The notes under the pieces are model-generated. The model did not search any database. It saw only the letters and a list, made by a program, of their open reading frames with translations, and was not told the DNA's origin. DNA of 64,000 nucleotides, taken from positions 124,001-188,000 of the forward strand of contig NZ_UYJA01000001.1 of the NCBI RefSeq assembly GCF_900618535.1, given 5' to 3'. Each line of letters opens with the position of its first letter. Position 1 is the stretch's first letter. The stretch comes from Pseudomonas bubulae (GTDB lineage: Bacteria > Pseudomonadota > Gammaproteobacteria > Pseudomonadales > Pseudomonadaceae). The position numbers were made by a program, and so were the translations under genes. Positions 25,667 through 33,648 of this stretch are shown here, one piece after another.

Positions 25667-26292
25667 TCGCCAAAGAAGTCCGGCTCTTTGGTGGCAATTC
25701 CATTCTCAACCTGTTCCGCAAGGACGGCGTTCCATATCAGGAAATCGTCGAAGACGTTGCCAAGCATCTGAAAGTCAATTTTGGCAAAGACCCCATCAAC
25801 GTCATTGAGCAGGAAATCCTCGGAAAGATTCTGTCCCGCGCGTTTGAGCAGATGTCTGAAGAAGAGCGCAAGATCATCCTGGATGAGTTGGGTGTTACCA
25901 GTTTTTCCACCGCAGGGCCCGCTGCCGCTATTGCCACGATCTGCGCTGCGAAAGCGGGTGGATTCGCAACCTACAAGCTCGCTGCCATCGTTGCCAACGC
26001 CATTGCAAAAGCCATCTTGGGTAAAGGTCTGTCCTTTGCCGTTACTGGCCAGATGATGCGGACAATCAGTGTCGCGATCGGCCCGATTGGCTGGGCTATC
26101 ACCGCGCTCTGGACAGCTGCTGATCTGGCGAGCCCTGCCTATCGTGTGACCGTTCCTTGTGTGGTGCAGCTCGCTTACATGCGCCAGAAAGCGATCATGG
26201 CTTTGAGTGCAAAAACTTGCAGAAACTGCAATGCCAGCATGGTTTGTACTTCTCGCTTCTGCTCCGAGTGCGGTACTCCTGCTGCGGCTTGA
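25663..26292 (+). CDS. YaaW/UPF0174-like protein with C-terminal zinc ribbon
   Basis: 209 residues. EVRLFGGNSILNLFRKDGVPYQEIVEDVAKHL matches the conserved block of E. coli YaaW, and AYRVTVPCVVQLAYMRQKAI its C-terminal block. The hydrophobic Ala/Gly-rich middle may insert in membrane. The usual N-terminal about 70 residues of YaaW are absent, replaced by the coupled HTH gene. A CRNC...CSECG zinc ribbon is added at the end. It uses a TTG start in a stop-start overlap. Function unknown. Confidence 0.72.
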   Translation: MIAKEVRLFGGNSILNLFRKDGVPYQEIVEDVAKHLKVNFGKDPINVIEQEILGKILSRAFEQMSEEERKIILDELGVTSFSTAGPAAAIATICAAKAGGFATYKLAAIVANAIAKAILGKGLSFAVTGQMMRTISVAIGPIGWAITALWTAADLASPAYRVTVPCVVQLAYMRQKAIMALSAKTCRNCNASMVCTSRFCSECGTPAAA

Positions 26293-26333
26293 TCAATGGC
26301 TGGGCACTGCACAGAGTTCCCTCCGCATTATCG

Positions 26334-26356
26334 AAACGGCCTACGGGCCGTTTTTT
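26334..26356 (+). terminator. Rho-independent terminator after the YaaW-like gene
   Basis: AACGGCC-TAC-GGGCCGTT hairpin followed by six T, about 40 bp after the stop codon. Confidence 0.88.
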
Positions 26357-26500
26357 GAGGTGCGTGTCGGCATTGTTGTTTCTGGCTTCGTCCAATCTCC
26401 CCTTGGTTATTGACCCCGCTCATAACTCTCATGAGCAGCAAACGTCGAAACTTTGGTGCGTTCGGGTAGGGTGATAACGAATGCTGTCACGTGGGTGCAA

Positions 26501-26788
26501 CTATTTGCCGGGTGCCCGAGAGGCGTAAGTAAGCAGCGCTCTTTCCTGCATGCGGGTCTGCAGGGCTGCAGGGTGTACCCGATAAACGCCTCGCGCCACA
26601 CGTACCGTGAAGTGCTTGTAGGTTGGGCTATGTTGCCCAGTCCGCATTTCTGAATTTGAAAGGAAGCACCCCGTGTAATTTGGACTCAAATTCGGGAAGG
26701 CCGAAATAACCTCTTGGCGCGTGAAGTCGGTTCCATTTCCGATGAGGCCACCAATGATGGCATCTACCAGGTCTGTGCGAAGACTCAT
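26501..26788 (-). CDS. Hypothetical protein, coupled to the upstream gene
   Basis: 95 residues. The N-terminal part (LRTDLVDAIIGGLIGNGTDFTRQEVISAFP) looks like a winged-helix-type fold. The C-terminus is basic. GGAG precedes the ATG, which overlaps the stop of the next gene upstream (ATGA), so the two are co-translated. I do not recognise a family with certainty. Confidence 0.6.
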   Translation of the reverse strand: MSLRTDLVDAIIGGLIGNGTDFTRQEVISAFPNLSPNYTGCFLSNSEMRTGQHSPTYKHFTVRVARGVYRVHPAALQTRMQERALLTYASRAPGK

Positions 26789-27177
26789 TGTTTTTCTCCA
26801 GGGGCAGGTTGATCAGGGGAGCGTTTATAGATCGCTTTGTTAGCGCTATTACGAGTTTCCCATTCGGCCAGGCCGGCACTCTCTGCTTCCTTGCGGAACC
26901 GCTTTCCGAACGATTTTCTGTCGCCGGTAGACATCGAGCCCCATGTCTGCGGTGAAATCACATCGTCGAGAGTAAATATCTCGCCGACCTTAAACTGCCG
27001 GACTTTTTTGAGGCATGCCTCGAGAACGTCTGCTACGACAACCCCCACGAACGACGGCTGCTCAAGTGCTTCGCGCAGCAATTCATCAAGCACGGTTTCC
27101 ACGGAACTGTTGGTTTCTGCACTCCGTGAAAGGAGAGCAGCGAGGATGTCATTTTTTACTTCAATATTGATGTTCAT
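26785..27177 (-). CDS. Hypothetical protein, possibly DUF1413-like
   Basis: 130 residues. The middle (FKVGEIFTLDDVISPQTWGSMSTGDRKSFGKRFRKEAE) resembles DUF1413, a small family found with toxin-antitoxin and mobile elements. The N-terminus has an amphipathic helix pattern like a short DNA-binding protein. It is first in a two-gene unit, and a perfect palindrome lies just upstream. Confidence 0.58.
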   Translation of the reverse strand: MNINIEVKNDILAALLSRSAETNSSVETVLDELLREALEQPSFVGVVVADVLEACLKKVRQFKVGEIFTLDDVISPQTWGSMSTGDRKSFGKRFRKEAESAGLAEWETRNSANKAIYKRSPDQPAPGEKQ

Positions 27178-27190
27178 AAGTGAAAACCTT

Positions 27191-27214
27191 TTATCTCATC
27201 ATTTGATGAGATAA
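27191..27214. promoter_or_regulatory. Perfect 11-bp palindrome, candidate operator
   Basis: TTATCTCATCA-TT-TGATGAGATAA lies 14 bp upstream of the DUF1413-like gene start. A half-site-like TGATGAGAG recurs at 27249. The position suggests autoregulation of the two-gene unit. Confidence 0.6.
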
Positions 27215-27641
27215 TGCGCTGATTAGGTATGGTTTTCAAACCTTTCATGATGAGAGATACATGATTTTCTTGGGGTTGGAGGCGGTAGGCAGAGAGCGGG
27301 CGGGGTTCGGCAGCCCTGTATTAAGCTCTAGGAGCACACGAGTCAGTGGATGGTGGCACCAGTTTTCGGCCATGTATGCAGTGTTGATGGCTTGCGTGTA
27401 GCCCAACTGCGCTCTTGAGTCGCCTCGGGCGAGTTCACTGCTCTTCGAGATCTTAGAGTGGTGGATCTATCGAAGTCGCTCCCTGTTCCCAGCCTCTTCG
27501 ATCCAACACTCCAGAAGCTTTGTAGTGGTCAACTAATCCCGGACACTGCATTAAGTTTTTTCTCGGCCTTAGCGGGCGCGAGCCCGCCATTTAATGTTTG
27601 GCTCGGGAACATCGAATTCACGATTCAGTGTATTTGGAATG

Positions 27642-27920
27642 TCAGGCCGCTCGACCGTTGCTTTTTTGTAGGCATGCGAGCCGGGCTGCTTGCTGATCAA
27701 CCCCCAGTTCCCGCATCAAGCCACGTACCTTGAAACGCCCGATCTGCTCGCCATCATCCTGCATCATCGACACGATACTGCGGCTGCCAGCAGCGCTTCG
27801 GCTCTGGGTGAACAATTCGTTGACTCGACTGCGTAATCGAATTCTCTCGATGCCCGGAGATCGCCGCCTGAGGCGATGGGCGTAGTAAGTCGAACGGTTG
27901 ATTTCGAACACCTCGCACAA
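27642..27920 (-). pseudogene. IS3 OrfB transposase remnant
   Basis: The N-terminal HTH_21-like part of OrfB is present (CEVFEINRSTYYAHRLRRRSP, VRGLMRELGV). The DDE catalytic core is deleted, so the element cannot transpose by itself. Confidence 0.72.
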
Positions 27921-27955
27921 GCAGTCAACAGGTTCATGGGCGCTTAGCTGATGGA

Positions 27956-28249
<294 letters not shown>

Positions 28250-28330
28250 GACGTTGTTTGGTCATCTGACACCTCGATATGGCGAGCATTCTCGCCTAAA
28301 TGGGTGTCCGGTTTCATTAGACCACTACAT

Positions 28331-28524
28331 TCCTAAGGCACTTTTTTGATGAGGCCTCAGCCCTGATTGTTGAAACGATGCAGAAGATAGAGGCAGGAGA
28401 AAAAGCTTTTGAAATTGTGCAGCACGAGTTTGGTGATGGCCGGCATGAGCGTTTCCTGTTTGACCTTGAGTATGGGGGTAAGCATTCATCGGTCGATTTT
28501 GGAGACCTGGGCCTTCAGAACTAA
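28331..28524 (+). pseudogene. 3' remnant of a gene cut by the IS3 element
   Basis: An open frame starting at the IS edge reads FFDEASALIVETMQKIEAGEK, then FEIVQHEFGDGRHERFLFDLEYG, and ends at 28522-28524. Codon pattern and composition look coding. No start remains, and I do not recognise the family. Confidence 0.45.
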
Positions 28525-29418
28525 GGTCAACGTCAATCTACGTTTGGTAAGGGTTTTGAAGCGTCCTTCCCTAGGGGCTTTCTCGGGTGCGGTAGTGGAG
28601 TGCTTCCACATGCCCAGGACTACGACCTCATCGTCCTTTTCAATGCCTTTGAGCCACGCAGGATCCCTGGCCCAAATGCTCACCTCCAGGCCAATGCCAT
28701 TTTCGGCGTCATCCGGATCGACTCGGAACTTGTTCATTTGCAGGTTAAAGACGTTCTTGGTTTTGTCACCCCTGATCTCAGTCCTGACGCTGCTCACCGC
28801 ACCCTGAATCGCGATGGGGTGTTGAACGGCGTTGTGCGACACTGCGTAATACGCTTCTGCGTGGCGCTCCGGCTCGAAATAGAACTGATTCCAGGCGACC
28901 TTCACATTACCCTCGAAAACCAGTTCCAGATGCTGTTCGATGTCCTGGTCTTTGTCACAGAGTGCGCGGAGCTTCAGGGCTCGCTTGGCGGAGTTGATGT
29001 ACGCAGGAAGAAGATTTGGGTTGTGGGTGTAAGTCCGACCCGCTGTAGCCCGAGTGCCCCCATCATCCTCGAAATTACGGCCACCTTTTTCTAGGGCTTC
29101 CTTGATCATGACCAGACGCATCCGGTAACGATTGTGCTGGATGCTTTCGATCAGATCTTCGGAAGTGCTTGCAATCTCGGTGATTTCCTCGTCCACCCCG
29201 AAACGACAATTCGCGGTGTGAGCACCTTTGGGGTAGAGACGAAAATAGCCCTGAACGAAAACAGACTTGTCATACATTTCCCGGCTGTATGGCGGGTTGT
29301 GGGTGACTGGAGTGCCACACTTGCACTGCAGGGGTTCGGCACCGGTTCCCTTCGTGTACGTGGCAGCTTCCCAACGATCGCCATTCTGGTCGAAGGCGTG
29401 ATCCATTTTGATGCCCAT
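28486..29418 (-). CDS. Hypothetical protein with N-terminal Cys motif
   Basis: 310 residues, unrecognised. The N-terminus has a possible metal site (CKCGTPV near residue 33, HTANCRFG near residue 68), similar to the leading zinc-ribbon of CoiA-like competence proteins, followed by an alpha/beta region without clear catalytic motifs. GAGGGG precedes the ATG. It is tail-to-tail with the IS-truncated gene. Function unknown. Confidence 0.62.
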   Translation of the reverse strand: MGIKMDHAFDQNGDRWEAATYTKGTGAEPLQCKCGTPVTHNPPYSREMYDKSVFVQGYFRLYPKGAHTANCRFGVDEEITEIASTSEDLIESIQHNRYRMRLVMIKEALEKGGRNFEDDGGTRATAGRTYTHNPNLLPAYINSAKRALKLRALCDKDQDIEQHLELVFEGNVKVAWNQFYFEPERHAEAYYAVSHNAVQHPIAIQGAVSSVRTEIRGDKTKNVFNLQMNKFRVDPDDAENGIGLEVSIWARDPAWLKGIEKDDEVVVLGMWKHSTTAPEKAPREGRFKTLTKRRLTLTLVLKAQVSKIDR

Positions 29419-29689
29419 GCAAACCCCTCATGTCAAAGGTGGATTAAGTCCAATCCTCATATCGAGCATAAAGCCACGGTCATCCTGCCGAAGACTGCGT
29501 GGTAGCCGATACGGTTGTGCTCCAGATGTTACGGACAGCTCTAGCGTCCTAGTTTCTGGCTATAGGCCATCAGTGTACCGATCGAGGGCTGATCTTCAAG
29601 CCACATGGTTCGGGGTAGGGCTGTAGCTCAAACCAAAGTGTGACCGGATAGACTTGAAGGATTATGGAGTAGAGGTTGATGACGTTGGG

Positions 29690-29876
29690 TACCCACGCAT
29701 AAAAGCTGTAAGTCGATACGCCGAAACGTGCTGCCACATCAGCGACAGGCAGCTTCTTTTCGATCACTTGATTGACCGCTTGGATTTTGAGTTCTTCGGG
29801 ATAACGTGGGTTGCTTATGGCACCTCCTGATTGGCCTCAGTTTAAGGCAAAGAGGTGTCTACGAAACCCGTGGTGA
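29690..29876 (-). pseudogene. IS3 OrfA remnant with terminal end
   Basis: The frame reads NPRYPEELKIQAVNQVIEKKLPVADVAARFGV, clearly an IS3 OrfA. Its start codon position reads ATA, and the frame decays after SFYAWV. The IS terminus (AGACACCTCTTTGCC) follows at about 29846-29870. Confidence 0.72.
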
Positions 29877-29911
29877 TTCAAACAACACGCCGCCACTAAC
29901 CTAAATTGCCG

Positions 29912-30085
29912 TTATTCCTTCTGCCAGTACCGATAAACCGTGGAACTGGCCAATCCAAGCCTCTGCGTCACCTCCGCCTGACTCAATCCTAACGCCTTCA
30001 CTTCTCTCACAGCATAGGTATTCTTGGTATTGCCAGGCTTACCCGAAGGCCTCTTTTTCAGCTCTTTGCCCACAAACCGACATCG
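29912..30085 (-). pseudogene. Serine resolvase C-terminal remnant
   Basis: The frame ends ALGLSQAEVTQRLGLASSTVYRYWQKE-stop, the C-terminal DNA-binding HTH of a Tn3-type resolvase/invertase. The catalytic domain is absent. Confidence 0.65.
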
Positions 30086-30267
30086 AAGAACCTACCGCGC
30101 CTGATGTCCACAAATCGTTTTCATCGGTCGTGCCCGGTTCAATAGGTCATTTATGTGATTGCCATCCTGCAAGTAATACGGAATGAAAGCTTAGTGAAGA
30201 GAGGTCAAGTGGAAAGGAAACGTGCCTGAGAGGTAGATCATTATATCGGTAATTTCAGCGCTTACCG

Positions 30268-30735
30268 TTAATGAGGAGCCTTGGCAAGATAACGTTGTAC
30301 TGTTGACTTAGAAACGTCCAATTCTCGTGCTATCTCTGAATTAGATAGTCCGTTTTGTTTCAGCTGTGGAGCAAGTTTTAGCCTTTCACTTGCAGCGAGG
30401 TTAGAAGGTCGTCCATGTTGGAGTGGCATACCGCCGCTGGAGATGAGCTCGAACACTCCAGTCTCTTTCAGTGTCTCTATCTTCCGCGAGATCCGCTCCA
30501 ATGCCACATCTGTCGCCTCCTTAGAGAGCAAAGAAGTTGTTAGGAGCATTAGAACAGTGGGCTCAGTGTCTAGCATTTTTGAAATTTTCATAAACATTTC
30601 GATCGATACGTTCCCTTTGCCGCGCTCCACGCGGCTCAGGTAAGAGCGATCAATTAAGGGTAGATCGTCCTGGGACATTCCTGATTTCTGTCTCAAGGCC
30701 CTGACAACGGCCGCAAATGCTTGGCTGAGAGACAT
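30268..30735 (-). CDS. XRE-family regulator with a second C-terminal HTH
   Basis: 155 residues. The N-terminal XRE HTH is at about residues 8-60 (ALRQKSGMSQDDLPLIDRSYLSRVERGKG). A second HTH near the C-terminus (LKQNGLSNSEIARELDVSKSTVQRYL) is of the resolvase type. Two DNA-binding units in one small protein is uncommon, and the tail may derive from a resolvase. It diverges from the DUF6957 gene. Confidence 0.8.
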   Translation of the reverse strand: MSLSQAFAAVVRALRQKSGMSQDDLPLIDRSYLSRVERGKGNVSIEMFMKISKMLDTEPTVLMLLTTSLLSKEATDVALERISRKIETLKETGVFELISSGGMPLQHGRPSNLAASERLKLAPQLKQNGLSNSEIARELDVSKSTVQRYLAKAPH

Positions 30736-30923
30736 TTATGATCCTCTACAAAACAGAGGATATAGCCACATTGCGTCGACCCGTAACACGTCATATAATC
30801 CTCTATCTGGGTCGATTGATTTCTTCATCCATGTGAAGGGAATGCCCGAGGTAGTGTCGCATCCGTGAGCTTTCCTAAAACTGATGCGCTTAAACATATG
30901 ACATGTATTGACGGGAATGAAGC

Positions 30924-31331
30924 ATGGAGTTCGAAAATATCCAAGCAGCCAGCGAGCTCCTCTCCACCACCGGAGAGCCACACTCTGGATCTGGAGAAAG
31001 CCAAGAAGCGCTAATTCATATCGCGCAGACCCGCTTCCCAAACAAAGGTTTTTGCATCGTCCAGCAGTGGACAATCGTGCGCGCGATAGCGAGCGATGGG
31101 GATCTCACCAAAATCCACGTTCATGGCCACCTGCCGCTCTTTGTTTTCGCCGAAAAAGTCATCCTAGACAGCCGAGGACGCTTCGATTACGGACATTGGG
31201 TGCGCAGCACCATGGCCATTTCATTCCAAGATGGCTTTCTCTTTGAAACCAAAAACACTGTGTACGTTTTGATGGGAGACGGCGACGAAAAGTCAGCCCG
31301 TCTCGCCGCGATACTGTCTCTTTATCAATGA
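30924..31331 (+). CDS. DUF6957-like protein
   Basis: 135 residues, with the pattern FPNKGFCIVQQWTIV, FAEKVILDSRGRF, WVRSTMAISFQDGFLFETKNTVYVLMG seen in a family of small Pseudomonas proteins that I believe is DUF6957. No catalytic residues are evident. A broken paralogue lies 1.8 kb downstream at 32744. Such genes are frequent in mobile islands. Function unknown. Confidence 0.72.
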   Translation: MEFENIQAASELLSTTGEPHSGSGESQEALIHIAQTRFPNKGFCIVQQWTIVRAIASDGDLTKIHVHGHLPLFVFAEKVILDSRGRFDYGHWVRSTMAISFQDGFLFETKNTVYVLMGDGDEKSARLAAILSLYQ

Positions 31332-31373
31332 TGTCAGCTGCAACTGCGGTCTGTAGATCCACGGGAATGTGAA

Positions 31374-31796
31374 ATGTTTAGAAGTCATGAAGCCTTTGCC
31401 GACGGCACCCATAATATCTTTGGGGATGGGTATTCAAACTGGCGGATATTTGAACGCCACTTGGCTCATCCTTGGTATCACGTCGTTCTTGAAGAGTGCT
31501 TGGATGGCAAGGTGTGGCCACGCACCATGATGATTAGTGACATCGATATGCTCGACGAAATACTTTCTCAACAAACCAGCGAGTTTGTCATTACGGAAAT
31601 TCAGGTCGTCACACCCGGGTGGATGAACAAAACCGGTAAATGGATCATGGAGGGGCTTTCTGGGTTGCTGGTGGGATATGACTCCACGGGATGTCGGGTA
31701 TGTCTTCACAACATAGATGACGAAAAGGCTTATACCGATGCCCCAGGTCGTCTTATTGATGCTCACTCTCTCAAAGGGCTTCGAGTGATTTTTTAA
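31374..31796 (+). CDS. Hypothetical protein
   Basis: 140 residues. No family recognised. The sequence is acidic and rich in aromatic residues (RIFERHLAHPWYHVVLEECLDG, ITEIQVVTPGWMN). It follows the DUF6957 gene by 42 bp in the same direction and precedes the metallophosphoesterase, so the three may form one transcript. Confidence 0.6.
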   Translation: MFRSHEAFADGTHNIFGDGYSNWRIFERHLAHPWYHVVLEECLDGKVWPRTMMISDIDMLDEILSQQTSEFVITEIQVVTPGWMNKTGKWIMEGLSGLLVGYDSTGCRVCLHNIDDEKAYTDAPGRLIDAHSLKGLRVIF

Positions 31797-31901
31797 TCCT
31801 AGGACGTAAATGCACCCTTTCCTTGCAAGGCGAGTCAGGCTCGGAGGCCTGCCGCCGCAGCGGTGTCCAAAGTACAACTAAATCGAAACTGGTCGTCTGA
31901 T

Positions 31902-32630
31902 ATGAAAATTCAGATTTACTCTGATCTGCACCTCGAGTTCGCTCGGTTCGATCCCATCCCAAGCGACGCGGACGTAGTGATTCTCGCCGGCGACATTGAT
32001 ATCAAATCGCGTGGAGTCTCATGGGCGAACGACACATTCAAGTGCCCTGTTATCTATGTGTGTGGCAATCATGAGTATTACGGTGGGCACATAGGTCACA
32101 CACTGCGAAAAATGAAAGATGCGACATTGCCCCATGTGCATGTGCTCGAAAACGAGATGCTCATTTTCAATGACACTCGCTTTTTGGTCACAACTGGCTG
32201 GACGGATTATTCGGCGACGGGTGATGTGGTTGCGGCAAAGCGCGTGGCTTGGGATTGTATGAACGATTTCTTGGTGATTCGAGCCGACCTGGATTACAGG
32301 CGCTTACGTCCAGACGATTTGGTCGCCAAATCAATGAGGGCTCGCAGCTGGTTAACCCAGGAACTCGGTAAACCCTTCGACGGTAAAACAGTGGTCGTCA
32401 CACACCATGCACCCGCGTTGGATCATCTAGGTGACGTTCACACCGGACATCTGGCTGCAGCATATGCGAACGATTGGTCAGAGCTACTTAGTAAGGCTGA
32501 TCTGTGGATACATGGACATACGCATTTTGCAGCAGACTTCCTCAAGAACGGGTGCCGAGTGGTTTCAAATCCGCGCGGTTACCCGGGTCAAAGCACAGGC
32601 TTCGATCCTGAGTGCTTGGTGGTGGTTTGA
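31902..32630 (+). CDS. Calcineurin-like metallophosphoesterase
   Basis: 242 residues with all metal motifs: YSDLHLEF, LAGDIDI, CGNHEYY, VTHHAPALDH and WIHGHTHFA. It is a cytosolic binuclear metal phosphohydrolase of the YmdB/MPE superfamily. The start ATG was chosen at MKIQIYSDLH; a 13-residue longer start lacks a ribosome site. The substrate is unknown. Confidence 0.88.
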   Translation: MKIQIYSDLHLEFARFDPIPSDADVVILAGDIDIKSRGVSWANDTFKCPVIYVCGNHEYYGGHIGHTLRKMKDATLPHVHVLENEMLIFNDTRFLVTTGWTDYSATGDVVAAKRVAWDCMNDFLVIRADLDYRRLRPDDLVAKSMRARSWLTQELGKPFDGKTVVVTHHAPALDHLGDVHTGHLAAAYANDWSELLSKADLWIHGHTHFAADFLKNGCRVVSNPRGYPGQSTGFDPECLVVV

Positions 32631-32743
32631 GGGTGAATAGATCTCGTCAGTGTCCTCCATTGGGCTCGGAGTTGATAGATCGAAACTAGCCGGTGTGAGC
32701 TTGCTCGAACGGTTGATATTTAGTGTGAATCTAAGGTTTTTGA

Positions 32744-33148
32744 ATGGTCACTTTGAATGAAATCTCGCAGTTACTATACGGAACCGGAGATGAGTCGCCT
32801 GGCTGGCAGTTCTCTGAAGAAGAACTGATCTCTTTGGCAGCAAAGACATTCCCGGGCAAAGCATTCTGTGTGGTGAAGCAGTGGATCTTGATCGACCTCA
32901 CCGTGACGTCGGTTTAAAGGGAAAAACTTACGAGTCTTGGTCTACTTCCCGCGACATTTTTCGCTCATGAAATCGTCCTAGACAGTAAAGGTCGTTTCCA
33001 GCCAGCCATGTGGGCACGCAGTAACTTCGGAAAATCTTTCACTGAAGGCTGCATGTTTGAAACCAAGAGTACCGTCTACCTCCTTTTAGGTTCAGGTCTG
33101 AGAAAAGAGGCAAGCATTGGCGCTGCTTTTTCCATGAAAACCGGGTAA
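32744..33148 (+). pseudogene. DUF6957-like paralogue, frameshifted
   Basis: Starts as a normal gene (FPGKAFCVVKQWILIDLTVTSV), stops at 32915-32917, then continues in another frame (ATFFAHEIVLDSKGRFQPAMWARS, EGCMFETKSTVYLLLG) to a stop at 33146-33148. It aligns with the intact copy at 30924 along its whole length. One indel near 32915-32925 explains the break. Confidence 0.78.
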
Positions 33149-33240
33149 TCGACGGTCAGCACATATACATAATGTGTAATTTTGGAGTTTTGGCCGGATG
33201 CTAGAAATCATTGAAATTGAATTACAGGGATTGGTGAAAG

Positions 33241-33420
33241 AGTGAGAAATTGCATCAGTAATGCAATCGCTGCAAGGCCACCAGTCGCTACGAAAGCGCC
33301 GCGCTATGAAAAAATCTCAGCAAGATAGGTTCCCAGTGGCAAGCCGAAGATCATGGCGGCAGATACACCAGCAAATATGGCAGCAGTAGCCTTTGGGACA
33401 GGCGAGAACGACGAATGCCA
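33241..33420 (-). pseudogene. MFS transporter fragment
   Basis: The minus strand reads PVPKATAAIFAGVSAAMIFGLPLGTYLAEIF, a stop, then RGAFVATGGLAAIALLMQF: two transmembrane helices of a DHA1-type MFS efflux protein, with an in-frame stop and no surrounding gene. The region 33149-33648 holds no other gene. Confidence 0.6.
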
Positions 33421-33648
33421 ACATCACAGAGAGGGGTAGCTAGTAGCTACTGTTTTAGCCGCTCTATCGAAACAGTTTTGCGTTACGCCGAGCCAGTTCT
33501 GCATGAGCCAGGCGCTAAACCTCGAGCATACAGACCATGCCGGATCTCAACGCATGCCGTGCGTACCAGGGGCCCAGCGTCGCGTCTTGATGGCAAAATG
33601 ATGCTGCTCCGAGTACGCTGAGCCATCTTCGGGTGGTGGGGGTAAAAC

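Noticed and set aside
27458-27733. Plus-strand frame of 91 codons through the IS3 left end
   Set aside because: Most of it is the antisense of the transposase remnant and the IS terminus. Only the first about 20 codons lie outside the IS, too few to support a gene.
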